From DATAUK01 sp036268295 (GTDB taxonomy: Bacteria > Actinomycetota > Actinomycetes > JAFAQI01), in contig DATAUK010000045.1 in assembly GCA_036268295.1 (NCBI GenBank), forward strand, positions 1-38,531: 38,531 nucleotides of DNA. The letters run 5' to 3'. Positions 16,448 to 25,284 of the stretch are shown piece by piece. Numbering within the stretch: the first letter of the stretch is position 1; each line of letters begins with the position of its first letter. A program made the position numbers and the translations under genes. Below the pieces are notes generated by a model that saw nothing but the letters and a program-made list of their open reading frames with translations, was not told the origin of the DNA and made no database searches.

Positions 16448-17806
16448 ATGCCGGCTGAACCGCTGAGTCTGGAAGAGCTGCGCCTCGACGTGGCGAGCGG
16501 CGTGATCGACACCGTGATCATCGCGATCGTCGACATCCAGGGCCGGTTGCAGGGCAAGCGCTGCGACGCGGAGTACTTTCTCGACGAGGTCGTCGCTCAT
16601 GGGACCGAGGGTTGCAACTACCTGCTCGCGGTCGACATCGAGATGAACACCGTTGACGGCTATGCGATGTCGTCGTGGGACCGCGGCTACGGCGATCTCG
16701 TGATGGCGCCCGACTTCGCGACAATGCGACGGATGCCGTGGCAGCCGGGCACCGCGATGCTGCTCGCCGACGTGGAGTGGCTCGACGGCTCCCCGGTGGT
16801 CGAGTCACCACGGCAGATCCTCAAGCGACAGCTCGACCGGCTGACCGAGCGCGGCTGGCAGGCGATGGTCGGCACCGAGTTGGAGTTCATCGTCTTCGAC
16901 GACAGCTACGAGCAGGCATGGGACAAGCGGTACGTCGACCTGACACCAGCTAATCAGTACAACATCGACTACTCGATCCTCGGGACCAGCCGGATCGAGC
17001 CGTTGCTGCGCGCGATCCGGCTCGGCATGCGTGACTCCGGCATGCAGGTCGAGTCAGCGAAGGGGGAGTGCAACCCCGGCCAGCACGAGATCGCCTTCAA
17101 GTACGCCGACGCCCTAACGACGTGCGACAACCATGTGATCTACAAGAACGGCGCCAAGGAGATCGCGGCGCAGCAGGGCTCGGCGCTGACGTTCATGGCG
17201 AAATACAACGAACGCGAGGGCAACTCCTGTCACATCCACCTGTCGTTGCGGACCGCCGATGGCGAGCCGGTCTTCGCCGGTGACCGTGACCACGGCGTCT
17301 CGCCGGTCTTCGAGCAATTCCTCGCCGGACAGCTCGCCGGCATGCGCGAGCTGAGCTACTTCTTTGCGCCGAACATCAACTCCTACAAGCGATATCAGGC
17401 CGGGTCGTTCGCACCGACCGCGGTCATGTGGGGCCTGGACAACCGCACCTGCTCGCTTCGAGTCGTCGGTCACGGACCGAGCCTTCGCTTCGAGAATCGG
17501 GTGCCCGGTGGCGACGTCAACCCTTACCTCGCCGTCGCCGCGATGATCGCCGCCGGGTTGCACGGTCTCGACAACGAACTGCCGCTCGACCCGCCCTTTG
17601 GTGGCAACGCCTACGTCTCGGATGCGCCGCGGGTGCCGACATCGCTGACGCAGGCCGGTGAGCTGCTGGCGGCGAGTGCCATAGCCCGGGCGGCATTGGG
17701 TGACGTCGTCGTCGACCACTACACAAATGCCGCCAAGGTCGAGGTCACGGCGTTCGACGCGGCGGTCACCGACTGGGAGCGGTTCCGAAGCTTCGAGCGG
17801 ATGTAG
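16448..17806 (+). CDS. Glutamine synthetase-like gamma-glutamyl-amine ligase (PuuA/GlnA3-type)
   Basis: The 452-aa protein has the glutamine synthetase fold: a beta-grasp N-domain, then GTELEF (E144, E146), GECNPGQHE (E207, E214), CHIHLSL (H262, H264), NSYKRYQAGSFAP (R315) and RFENRVPGGDVNPYL (E349, R351). The NLYDLP adenylylation loop of housekeeping GlnA is absent. Such divergent members ligate glutamate to polyamines, ethanolamine, methylamine or other amines, forming gamma-glutamyl amides with ATP. PuuD-like, aldehyde dehydrogenase and permease neighbours support amine catabolism rather than ammonia assimilation. Which amine is used cannot be decided from sequence. Confidence 0.88.
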   Translation: MPAEPLSLEELRLDVASGVIDTVIIAIVDIQGRLQGKRCDAEYFLDEVVAHGTEGCNYLLAVDIEMNTVDGYAMSSWDRGYGDLVMAPDFATMRRMPWQPGTAMLLADVEWLDGSPVVESPRQILKRQLDRLTERGWQAMVGTELEFIVFDDSYEQAWDKRYVDLTPANQYNIDYSILGTSRIEPLLRAIRLGMRDSGMQVESAKGECNPGQHEIAFKYADALTTCDNHVIYKNGAKEIAAQQGSALTFMAKYNEREGNSCHIHLSLRTADGEPVFAGDRDHGVSPVFEQFLAGQLAGMRELSYFFAPNINSYKRYQAGSFAPTAVMWGLDNRTCSLRVVGHGPSLRFENRVPGGDVNPYLAVAAMIAAGLHGLDNELPLDPPFGGNAYVSDAPRVPTSLTQAGELLAASAIARAALGDVVVDHYTNAAKVEVTAFDAAVTDWERFRSFERM

Positions 17807-17837
17807 CGGGAAACGAGCATCTGGAAATGAGCGCACC

Positions 17838-19202
17838 GTGACCTCGACGTACGACGTCATCAACCCGGCCAACGAGCAGATCGTGACGACGGTTGAGCTG
17901 AACGACCTGGCGGCGACCGACGCCGCCATTGCGACCGGCCGCACGGCGTATGAGTCCTGGCGCACTGTCAGTCCCGGCGACCGAGCGCGATTGATGCGAG
18001 CATTCGCCGAGGCGGTCGATCGGGATCGCGAGAACCTCGCCCGCCTCGAGGTCGCCAACTCCGGTCACACAATCAGCAATGCCCGCTGGGAGGCCGGCAA
18101 CGCTCGCGACGTGATCGCCTACTACTCGGCGGCGCCCGAGCGGCTGATCGGCCAGCAGATCCCGGTCGCGGACGGCATGAACGTCACGTTCCACGAGCCG
18201 CTCGGCGTGGTCGGCGTGATCGTGCCGTGGAACTTCCCGATGCCGATTGCCTCGTGGGGCTTCGCACCGGCGCTGGCGGCCGGCAATGCGGTTGTCTTAA
18301 AACCCGCCGAGGTCACCCCGATGACAGCAATGCGGCTCGTCGAGCTCGCCCTCGAAGCGGGCATCCCAGAGGGTGTGTTTCAGGTTCTGCCTGGCAAGGG
18401 AAGCGTTGTCGGGCAACGGTTTATCGACTCACCGGACGTGGCGAAGATCGTCTTTACCGGCTCGACCGAGGTTGGCCGCCAGGTGATGATCGGCTGCGCG
18501 GCGCGGATCAAGCCGGTGACCTTGGAGCTCGGTGGGAAGAGCGCCAACGTGATCTTCGCCGACGCGGACCTCGACCAGGCGGCGGCGACCGCGCCGTACG
18601 CCGTCTTCGACAACGCCGGGCAGGACTGCTGTGCGCGGTCGCGGATCCTGGTCGAGCGAAGTGCCTACGACAGGTTCATGGCGCGTTTCGAGACGGCAGT
18701 CCGTGGCGTCATCGTGGCGGACCCTGCCGACGAGGCGACCGAGATGGGTCCGCTGATCACGGCGGCACAGCGCGCGACCGTCGCGTCATTCGTGCCGGAC
18801 GATTCGCTGGTGGCTTTCCGCGGCACTGCACCGGACGGACCCGGATTTTGGTATCCACCGACGGTGCTGACCCCGACCGATCCGCTGGACCGGGTGTTGC
18901 GCGAGGAGATATTCGGGCCGGTCGTTGCCGTCGTACCGTTCGACGACGAGGCGGACGCGATCCGGATCGCCAATGACAGCGACTTCGGGCTGTCCGGCTC
19001 GATCTGGACTCGAGACGTCGGCAGGGCGATCCGCGTCAGCCGTGGCATCGAGTCGGGCAACCTGTCCGTCAACTCGCACTCCTCGGTGCGCTACTGGACG
19101 CCGTTCGGCGGCTTCAAATCATCCGGGCTGGGCCGCGAGCTCGGACCGGACGCACCGCTTGCGTTCACCGAGACCAAGAACGTCTTCATCTCCAATTCCT
19201 GA
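17838..19202 (+). CDS. NAD(P)-dependent aldehyde dehydrogenase (PuuC-like)
   Basis: This 454-aa aldehyde dehydrogenase shows PWNFP (N132), KPAEVTP, FTGSTEVGR, LELGGKSANVIF with general base E230, and GQDCCARSR with catalytic C264. Motifs run to the terminal GGFKSSGLGRELG, so it is complete; 454 aa is slightly shorter than the usual 475-500 because the N-terminus starts late. In this cluster it would oxidise a gamma-glutamylated amino-aldehyde to the acid before PuuD-like hydrolysis. The GTG start is the first that places the STYDVINPANEQIV strand at the N-terminus; ribosome binding is weak, suggesting coupling to the ligase gene 31 bases upstream. Confidence 0.9.
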   Translation: MTSTYDVINPANEQIVTTVELNDLAATDAAIATGRTAYESWRTVSPGDRARLMRAFAEAVDRDRENLARLEVANSGHTISNARWEAGNARDVIAYYSAAPERLIGQQIPVADGMNVTFHEPLGVVGVIVPWNFPMPIASWGFAPALAAGNAVVLKPAEVTPMTAMRLVELALEAGIPEGVFQVLPGKGSVVGQRFIDSPDVAKIVFTGSTEVGRQVMIGCAARIKPVTLELGGKSANVIFADADLDQAAATAPYAVFDNAGQDCCARSRILVERSAYDRFMARFETAVRGVIVADPADEATEMGPLITAAQRATVASFVPDDSLVAFRGTAPDGPGFWYPPTVLTPTDPLDRVLREEIFGPVVAVVPFDDEADAIRIANDSDFGLSGSIWTRDVGRAIRVSRGIESGNLSVNSHSSVRYWTPFGGFKSSGLGRELGPDAPLAFTETKNVFISNS

Positions 19203-19227
19203 CCAGCACTCGCGAAGGAGCGGCGTC

Positions 19228-20004
19228 ATGGCAGAAGGGTCCGGCCGGCTGGCCGACAAGGTCGCGGTCGTCACCGGGGCGGGCGGCGGGATCGGCCTGG
19301 CCACGGTCCGGCGATTCGCCGCTGAAGGCGCCAAGGTGATCTGCGCCGACATCGACGAGGCCGCCGGCCACGCCGCCGCCGATGACGTCGGCGGCGCCTT
19401 CATCAAGGTCGACGTCGCATCGGAGCCCGACGTGCAGGCGATGATGGACCTCGCGGTCAGCAGGTACGGCGGGTTGGACATCGCGTTCAACAACGCCGGG
19501 ATCTCGCCGCCAGACGACGACTCGATCCTGACGACCGGCCTCGAAGCCTGGCAGCGGGTGCAGGACGTCAACCTCAAGTCGGTATACCTGTGCTGCAAGC
19601 ACGCGATCGGCTACATGCGCGAGCACGGCGGTGGCTCGATCATCAACACGGCATCTTTCGTCGCCGTACTCGGCTCGGCGACGTCCCAGATCTCTTACAC
19701 CGCAAGCAAGGGCGGGGTGCTGGCCATGACGCGCGAGCTCGGCGTGCAGTTCGCTCGGGAGGGCATCCGGGTCAACGCGCTGTGCCCTGGACCAATCAAC
19801 ACCCCGCTGCTCAAGGAGCTTTTCGCCAAGGATCCGGAGCGCGCGGCGCGGCGGCTGGTGCATGTGCCGATGGGCCGGTTCGGCGAGCCCGAGGAGATCG
19901 CCGGCGCGGTCGCATTCCTCGCCAGCGACGACTCGTCGTTCATGACCGCGTCGACCTTCCTGGTCGATGGCGGGATCAGCGGTGCCTACGTGACCCCGTT
20001 ATAA
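19228..20004 (+). CDS. Short-chain dehydrogenase/reductase
   Basis: This 258-aa classical SDR has TGAGGGIG (16-23) for the dinucleotide, D41 in ICADID suggesting NAD(H) preference, NNAG (88-91), and catalytic S143, Y157 and K161 in the order S-x13-Y-x3-K. GAAGGAG seven bases before the ATG is a clear ribosome site. It follows the aldehyde dehydrogenase by 25 bases and ends the catabolic operon, so a role oxidising an alcohol or hydroxy-acid intermediate is likely. Automatic pipelines often call such genes 3-oxoacyl-ACP reductase, which the context does not support. Confidence 0.9.
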   Translation: MAEGSGRLADKVAVVTGAGGGIGLATVRRFAAEGAKVICADIDEAAGHAAADDVGGAFIKVDVASEPDVQAMMDLAVSRYGGLDIAFNNAGISPPDDDSILTTGLEAWQRVQDVNLKSVYLCCKHAIGYMREHGGGSIINTASFVAVLGSATSQISYTASKGGVLAMTRELGVQFAREGIRVNALCPGPINTPLLKELFAKDPERAARRLVHVPMGRFGEPEEIAGAVAFLASDDSSFMTASTFLVDGGISGAYVTPL

Positions 20005-20016
20005 GGAGGCGTGTCG

Positions 20017-20259
20017 ATGCTGGAGATGCGGCCGAACTGCGAGTGCTGTGACCGCGACCTGCCGAACGGCGCGCCGGAGGCAAGGATCTGCACCTTCGAA
20101 TGCACGTTCTGCGAGCAGTGCGTCGAGAGCCGGCTCAGCGGTCGCTGCCCCAACTGCGGCGGTGAGTTCGTGATGCGCCCGACCCGTCCGGAGCGGTTGC
20201 TCGAGCTCTACCCGGTTTCGACCGAGCGAGTCACCAAGGACCATCCCGCCTGCGTCTGA
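20017..20259 (+). CDS. DUF1272 small zinc-finger-like protein
   Basis: The 80-aa protein begins MLEMRPNCECCDRDLP and continues with CTFECTFCEQCVESRL and RCPNCGGE. Eight or more Cys residues in CxxC-type pairs match DUF1272, a small presumed zinc-binding family of unknown role. The ATG at 20017 is preferred over GTG 20011 because AGGAGG ends seven bases upstream of it; that ribosome site overlaps the SDR stop codon (TAAGGAGG), so the gene is probably the last of the operon. It ends 15 bases before the convergent DinB-like gene. Confidence 0.88.
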   Translation: MLEMRPNCECCDRDLPNGAPEARICTFECTFCEQCVESRLSGRCPNCGGEFVMRPTRPERLLELYPVSTERVTKDHPACV

Positions 20260-20274
20260 CCGGCGTACCGCGAC

Positions 20275-20784
20275 CTAGTCGCGGCGGGCGATGCCGCGGA
20301 TGAAGTTGGCCTGACCGGCGTGCTGCAGGCCGTCGGAGATGATGCTGACCAGCCGGACGCCGAGGGTGACCGGCGGATCCCAGCGCTTGTCGACGATCCG
20401 GTCAAGGTCCGCATCGCGGAGGCCGCCGACGAAGTCGACGGCCTGCTGGTGCACGGCGTCCTGATAGCCGAGGAGCAGGTCGGCGGAGCGAACCTGGAAG
20501 GCGCCGACCTCGTCGCTGCTCTGGCCGTAGCCGTGATCGGAGCGGTCGTAAGGAAGATCGAAGCGATCGGCCCAGCCCTGTGAGGTCCAGACCTGCTCGA
20601 TGCCGGCAGCATCGGCAATGTGGTCGTCCTCGACCCGGGTCAGGTGCCAGACCAGCCAGCCGATCGGGTTGGCCGCGCGGTCGACCCGAAGCAGCAGGTC
20701 GTCGGCGCTGAGCCCCTCGGTGGCGTCGTGCACGGACTCGCGGATGCGACTGAACGCATCGACCAGGACCTCGGCTACCGCCAT
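20275..20784 (-). CDS. DinB-like (DUF664/mycothiol-transferase type) protein
   Basis: The 169-aa protein has the four-helix pattern of the DinB/YfiT superfamily. PIGWLVWHLTRVEDDH carries the first His and acidic ligands, and LQHAGQANFIRGI at the C-terminus carries the last His. These His residues normally bind a divalent metal. In actinobacteria, related proteins are proposed mycothiol-dependent transferases, which fits an mshD-bearing genome, but the substrate is unknown. GAGGAT is six bases before the ATG (20791-20796, reverse strand). It starts four bases after the oligopeptidase stop, so it could be co-transcribed or leaderless from within that gene's end. Confidence 0.82.
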   Translation of the reverse strand: MAVAEVLVDAFSRIRESVHDATEGLSADDLLLRVDRAANPIGWLVWHLTRVEDDHIADAAGIEQVWTSQGWADRFDLPYDRSDHGYGQSSDEVGAFQVRSADLLLGYQDAVHQQAVDFVGGLRDADLDRIVDKRWDPPVTLGVRLVSIISDGLQHAGQANFIRGIARRD

Positions 20785-20788
20785 GCCC

Positions 20789-22912
20789 TCATCCTCTCGC
20801 GCCGTCCCCCACCGGATGTAGTGCCCCGAGACTGCTCACCACGAACGCCTGAATCTCGGCCTGATAGTGCAGCTTGTCGTAGCGGCCGGACGGGCCGAAA
20901 TGCGCGGAGCTTCCGGTCTCCGCCCGGAACAACACGGTGCTGTCGTCGGTCTGGGTGGCCCGCAGCCGGGCTACCCATTTTGCCGGCTCGTGGATCATGA
21001 CCCGGGAGTCATGAAGGCTGCCGGTCGCGAGGATGTCCGGGCGCGGTCCGTCCGGCACGTTGTCATACGGCGAGTACGACGCCATGTAGGCATAGTCATC
21101 CGGCGTACGCGGATCGCCCCACTCCTCCCACTCACCGATCGTCAGCGGCATGGTCGGGTCGAGCATCGTGGTCAGGCAGTCTACGAACGGCACCAACGCG
21201 ACGATCGCGCGCCAGCGCTGTGGAGCGAGCGCGAGTGCGGCGCCGACGAGCAGCCCGCCGGCGGATGCTCCCTGCGCGGCGATCCGGGTGCCATCGACCA
21301 GGCCGCCGTCATCCAGCGCGTCAGCCGCGGTGATGTAGTCGGTGAAGGTGTTGCGTTTGCGTCGCAGGCTGCCTTGTCGCCACCAGTTGCGGCCACCTTC
21401 GCCGCCGCCCCGGATATGCGCGATCGCGTAGACCACGCCGCGGTCGAGCAGGCTGGCGAAGGTCGGGCTGAAGTAAGGGTCGATGCAGATCTCGTACGCG
21501 CCGTAGCCGTAGAGCAGGCAGGGTGCCGTGCCATCGAGCTTGACATCCGCGCGATGCGCGACGGTGACCGGAACCGTCGTCCCATCCACCGCTGAGACGC
21601 TGATCCGGGAGCTGACGTAGCGCGCCGGGTCGTAGCTCGGCGTCGATGCGGTCTGGAGCAGCTTGCGGTCGCCGGTCGCGAGATCGAGCGACCACCAGCG
21701 CGGCGCCTCGGTCAGCGACTCCGTGACGATCGTGGCGGTGGTGCTGTCGTACGGATCGAGGACCGGCTCTCGCTCGTCATCGCTGCAGCCGAGCCGGATG
21801 GTGCCGGCCGGGAGCCCGGCGTCGTGGTCGCGAATCGCGCCAGTCGCGACGTCGAGAGTGCGAAGCAGGCGATAGCCGTCGCGCCGCAGCGTGACCATCA
21901 GGTGGCCGGCGAAAGCATCGACTCGGACCAGGCGTACCGCCGGGTCCTCGGCGATCACGTCGACCCAGGCATCGGGTCCGCCGCCGTCGCGGCTGGCCGG
22001 CGCCCGCCTCAGCCGGAACTCCTCGGCGCCGTCGTTGGTGACGACGTAAAGGTCACCGCCGTTGGCGCCCGGGATGTGTTCGACCGAATACTCCACGCCC
22101 TCGCGTCGTGGCGCGACCAGCCATGGCTCGGCGTCGATGTCGGCAGTCGCGACGAGCCTGACCTCGGTGCTGTTCTTGCTCAACGAGGAGATGACGATCA
22201 CCTCACCGGATCGCGCCGCGGCCAGTTGCAGGCCGAAGCGCTCGTCGGTCTCCTCATACACCAAGGTGGCGTCGGCGGCCGGCGTGCCGAGGTGATGGCG
22301 CATCACCTTGTGCGGCCGGTAGACCTCGTCGTGCACGAGGTAGAGGACGGCGCTCGAGTCAGCGTTCCACGCGCAGCCGTAGTAGCTGCGCGCGATCACA
22401 TCCGGGCGGTCCTTGCCGGTCGCGAGGTCGCGGAACCGGAGCTCGAAGACCTCGTCGCCGGTCAGGTCAACTGAGTAGGCAAGCAGCGATCCATCCGGGC
22501 TGACTTCGCGGACGCCGACGGCGAGGTACGCCGAATCCGCCGCCAGCAGGTTGAGGTCGAGTACGAGCTCCACCTCGTCGGGGTCGGCATCCACCGCGCG
22601 GCGACAGAACTGCTGATATTGCATGCCTTCGACGAACCGGGTGGTGTAGATGTGGCCGGCGTGCCGCCAGCCGACCGACACCTCAGCGTCGGGGACTCGC
22701 CGCCGCATCTCCTCGAACAGCGCAGTGCGAAGCGGCGCGCTGTCAGCGGTCATCGCTTCGTAGTAGCGCCGCTCGGCGTTGAGGTAGTCGACCAGCTCCT
22801 CGCCGCCGTGGCGCATCCAGGCGTAGTCGTCGGCGGCGCGCTGGCCATGTAGCTCGCGGACGAATGGCTCGCGACGGGCGATCGGCGGCTGCTCGGCGGT
22901 CGGCGTCGTCAT
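20789..22912 (-). CDS. Prolyl oligopeptidase family protein, oligopeptidase B-like (S9)
   Basis: The 707-aa enzyme has an N-terminal segment and seven-bladed propeller region (roughly 1-430), then an alpha/beta-hydrolase domain. The catalytic triad is S550 in GASAGG, D635 in GSLHDSRV and H671 in SSAHFGPSG. The LHDSRV and GxSAGG forms, the RGGGEGGRNWW segment and the length match oligopeptidase B, which cleaves short peptides after basic residues in the cytosol. No signal peptide is present. TAGCGT ends six bases before the ATG (22919-22924, reverse strand), a clean leaderless signal. Confidence 0.92.
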   Translation of the reverse strand: MTTPTAEQPPIARREPFVRELHGQRAADDYAWMRHGGEELVDYLNAERRYYEAMTADSAPLRTALFEEMRRRVPDAEVSVGWRHAGHIYTTRFVEGMQYQQFCRRAVDADPDEVELVLDLNLLAADSAYLAVGVREVSPDGSLLAYSVDLTGDEVFELRFRDLATGKDRPDVIARSYYGCAWNADSSAVLYLVHDEVYRPHKVMRHHLGTPAADATLVYEETDERFGLQLAAARSGEVIVISSLSKNSTEVRLVATADIDAEPWLVAPRREGVEYSVEHIPGANGGDLYVVTNDGAEEFRLRRAPASRDGGGPDAWVDVIAEDPAVRLVRVDAFAGHLMVTLRRDGYRLLRTLDVATGAIRDHDAGLPAGTIRLGCSDDEREPVLDPYDSTTATIVTESLTEAPRWWSLDLATGDRKLLQTASTPSYDPARYVSSRISVSAVDGTTVPVTVAHRADVKLDGTAPCLLYGYGAYEICIDPYFSPTFASLLDRGVVYAIAHIRGGGEGGRNWWRQGSLRRKRNTFTDYITAADALDDGGLVDGTRIAAQGASAGGLLVGAALALAPQRWRAIVALVPFVDCLTTMLDPTMPLTIGEWEEWGDPRTPDDYAYMASYSPYDNVPDGPRPDILATGSLHDSRVMIHEPAKWVARLRATQTDDSTVLFRAETGSSAHFGPSGRYDKLHYQAEIQAFVVSSLGALHPVGDGARG

Positions 22913-22918
22913 GGTCCG

Positions 22919-22924
22919 ACGCTA
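22919..22924 (-). promoter_or_regulatory. -10 element TAGCGT, leaderless oligopeptidase mRNA
   Basis: Read on the minus strand, TAGCGT is followed by six bases and then the ATG at 22912. No Shine-Dalgarno precedes that ATG. No TTGAC-like -35 stands out. Confidence 0.55.
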
Positions 22925-23021
22925 GTCGAGCCGCTTGGCCTCCTCGTCTGAGTCCAGGCGCAGCGAGAGGTTGACGTCGTCGAGAAAGCCCACAACGGCA
23001 CGCCGTAGCGAGAGGATCGGG

Positions 23022-23027
23022 CAGACT
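23022..23027 (+). promoter_or_regulatory. -10-like element CAGACT before the SixA-like gene
   Basis: CAGACT keeps the A2 and T6 positions of the local -10 pattern and ends six bases before ATG 23034. There is no Shine-Dalgarno upstream of that ATG. Confidence 0.4.
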
Positions 23028-23033
23028 CGACCC

Positions 23034-23540
23034 ATGACGATGCGAAGGTTGGTGTTGTTCCGTCATTCCAAGGCGGCAGCCGGAAACCCCGACGTCGATC
23101 GCCCTTTGGCGGATCGCGGTTTCGGCGACGCGGCGGCGGCGGGTCAGTGGCTGACCGCGCATCAGGTCTTGCCTGATCTGGTCGCCGTCTCACCCGCATT
23201 GCGGACCCGCCAGACCTGGCACGCGGCGGCCGCAATGATCGCCTCGACACCTCAGCTCGCGATCGACGAGCGGATCTACGACAACACGATTGACGATCTG
23301 CTTGTGGTGATCCGTTGTACGCCGGCTGGCATCTCAACTCTGGTGCTCGTCGGCCATAGCCCGTCGATCGGAGAGCTGGCGTTCACTCTGGACGACGGCG
23401 CCGGCGACAGTGAGGCGAGCGAGGCGATTGCACGGTCCTATCCGACCAGCGGGATCGCCGTCTTCTCAGTTGCAGCCGAGTGGGCCAACGTCGGCGCCGG
23501 TGGCGCCACCCTGATCAGCTTCGCGGCTCCGCGCGCCTGA
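23034..23540 (+). CDS. SixA-like histidine phosphatase
   Basis: This 168-aa protein is a branch-2-size histidine phosphatase with the RHSKA motif (R10, H11) that carries the phospho-histidine. R57 is in SPALRTRQT and the second His (H108) is in LVGHSP. Length and motifs match SixA-like proteins, which dephosphorylate phosphohistidine proteins; the target here is unknown. The start is set by the leaderless hexamer upstream and by the MRRLVLFRH strand beginning right away. Its last 26 bases overlap the convergent patatin gene. Confidence 0.88.
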   Translation: MTMRRLVLFRHSKAAAGNPDVDRPLADRGFGDAAAAGQWLTAHQVLPDLVAVSPALRTRQTWHAAAAMIASTPQLAIDERIYDNTIDDLLVVIRCTPAGISTLVLVGHSPSIGELAFTLDDGAGDSEASEAIARSYPTSGIAVFSVAAEWANVGAGGATLISFAAPRA

Positions 23541-24543
23541 TCAAATTGTGTTGGGCGGGTTCGTGAACGACTCGGGCGGCTTCGACCGCGTGGTGTACGA
23601 CGGCTTCGCCGGCTTCGCCACCTTGGCGAAGTCGGGAGACGTCGCTCGTCAGTGACCGGATGCCAAAGCCACGTACCGGTCGCAGTCCCATGATCCGCGC
23701 CGCGCCCCGACGCAGCCCGCCGCCGCCGATCAGCGAGGTCGACTCGCGATGCCGCAGGCCGCGCAGCGCCATCGCCGCCGCGAGGCCTGGCGCCAGTCGG
23801 TTCAGATGGCTCCGCATCAGCGGTGTCACCCGGCTCGACGGTGAGAGCCGCTCATGCGGTGCACGAGCCAGCAGCACGAGGACGTGGGTCGCCCCGGCCT
23901 CGACTGCGCTGGCGACCGGCAGCGGGTCGGTGACGAAGCCGTCCACCCAACGCCGGCCGTGCAGCTCGATCGGTGGACCGGCCCACAACGGGATCCGGGC
24001 CGATGCCAGCAGCGCGTTCCGCCAGTCATCAGGGGTGCGCAGATCGCTGAGCATGCAGCTCGACAGCGTGTCGAGCGCGGTCGCGACCGGCCGCAGCGGC
24101 AGGTCGCTGTCGAGCACCATCGACCACTCGAACCCGTATCGCTTGATCATCACCTCGTCGAGCAGGAAGTCCAGTGACACCAGCGGCCCGCGGCGCGACA
24201 GCATCCGGCGGTAGTCCACGAACGCGCCGACCGCGAGGTCGTCGTAGTAGGCGCGCGCGAGGTGATCGGTGCGGTCGGACGCCAGCCCGGCGCCGGTGAA
24301 GGCGCCGGCTGACACCGCAACGATCTCGTCGAAGCTGTTGCGCAGACCGAGTGCGCCGAGTGCGCGAGCCATGCCGCCGACGTACACGCCTCGCATGCCC
24401 CCGCCCTCAATGACCAGCGCGACCCGGTAACCGTCCTGGTGCTGGCCCGGGCGGGTGCCGGCGCGGTGGCGCTCGATCATCACCGACATCACGTCGGTAT
24501 CGCCGATGACCGAGCCGACGCTGCTGGGCGCGTTAATGCTCAT
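23515..24543 (-). CDS. Patatin-like phospholipase (YjjU-like)
   Basis: The 342-aa protein has the patatin oxyanion motif GGGMRG (47-52) and the nucleophile elbow AVSAG with S78, where the first position of GxSxG is Ala. The dyad Asp is probably in WVDGFVTDPLP. VALVIEGGGMRGVYVGG is typical of the bacterial YjjU-type subgroup, thought to hydrolyse lipids. There is no signal peptide or TM segment. The start at 24543 is preferred to a longer frame to 24603 because TAGGCT lies eight bases upstream (24552-24557, reverse strand). It sits 52 bases downstream of the GNAT gene and may be co-transcribed with it. Confidence 0.87.
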   Translation of the reverse strand: MSINAPSSVGSVIGDTDVMSVMIERHRAGTRPGQHQDGYRVALVIEGGGMRGVYVGGMARALGALGLRNSFDEIVAVSAGAFTGAGLASDRTDHLARAYYDDLAVGAFVDYRRMLSRRGPLVSLDFLLDEVMIKRYGFEWSMVLDSDLPLRPVATALDTLSSCMLSDLRTPDDWRNALLASARIPLWAGPPIELHGRRWVDGFVTDPLPVASAVEAGATHVLVLLARAPHERLSPSSRVTPLMRSHLNRLAPGLAAAMALRGLRHRESTSLIGGGGLRRGAARIMGLRPVRGFGIRSLTSDVSRLRQGGEAGEAVVHHAVEAARVVHEPAQHNLIRRAEPRS

Positions 24544-24595
24544 CCGGCCAGAGCCTATGGCCGCATGGATCTGCCGCAGTGCCAAACCGGGAAAC

Positions 24596-25138
24596 TCAGC
24601 CAAGCGGCTTGACGAGTACGTCGAAGGACAGATCGATCCGGCGCGGCAGGCCGAACCGGTCGTTGCCGTGCGGAAACGGCTCGGTCTCGCCAGTGACCGT
24701 GTAGCCGCGTCGCTCGTACCACGCGATCAGGTCCTGCCGCTGAGTGATCACCGTCATCTTCATCGAGCGCGCGCCCCACTCATCGCGGCCGATCCGCTCC
24801 GCCTCGGCGAGCAACGCGCGCCCGATGCCGCCGGCTTGCAGCAACGGGTCGACGGCAAACATTCCGAAGTAACAAACGCCGTGATCCCGTCGCTCGAGCT
24901 GGCAGCAGCCCACCACCTGGCCGTCGGGCGTGACCGCCAACAGCATCCGGGTGCGAGCGGAGTCGACGATCGCCCGGACCGCTTCGGGATCGGTGCGCTG
25001 ACCGTCGAGCAGGTCGGCCTCAGTCGTCCAGCCCGCCCGGCTGGCATCGCCCCGGTACGCCGACTCGACAAGCGCCACGATCGTCTCGACATCGCCGTCC
25101 ATCGCATCGCGAAAGGCCAGCTCGGGCAGGGATTCCAT
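24596..25138 (-). CDS. GNAT-family N-acetyltransferase
   Basis: This 180-aa protein has the GNAT fold: FRDAMDGDVETIVALVESAYRG at the N-terminus, a CYFGMFAVDPLLQAGGIGRAL strand-loop-helix with the acetyl-CoA pyrophosphate loop Q-x-G-G-I-G, and a C-terminal AWYERRGY motif. The acceptor cannot be predicted. The ATG at 25138 has TAGCGT ten bases upstream (reverse strand), so the leader would be very short. Longer frames to 25284-25294 run through the upstream promoter region and lack family-like sequence. Confidence 0.88.
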   Translation of the reverse strand: MESLPELAFRDAMDGDVETIVALVESAYRGDASRAGWTTEADLLDGQRTDPEAVRAIVDSARTRMLLAVTPDGQVVGCCQLERRDHGVCYFGMFAVDPLLQAGGIGRALLAEAERIGRDEWGARSMKMTVITQRQDLIAWYERRGYTVTGETEPFPHGNDRFGLPRRIDLSFDVLVKPLG

Positions 25139-25248
25139 AGCGATTCCAACGCTACGACAACAACCTGCCGGTGCCGTGCTGTAACGCTCCGGCGGGTCGA
25201 TCCGCTGTCTGTGGTGATGCACGTCTCGCCCTTCACGGGGACCCCGAC

Positions 25249-25266
25249 ACAGGCCACCGGGCCTGT
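25249..25266 (+). promoter_or_regulatory. Small hairpin just before a ribosome site
   Basis: ACAGGCC and GGCCTGT form perfect 7-base arms around the tetraloop ACCG. The hairpin ends a few bases before AAAGGGA, the ribosome site of the Ig-like protein gene. It could affect mRNA stability or translation. It also lies inside a 23-codon open frame (25217-25288) that ends on the gene's start codon. Confidence 0.4.
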
Positions 25267-25284
25267 CACAGAAAGGGATCGCAC

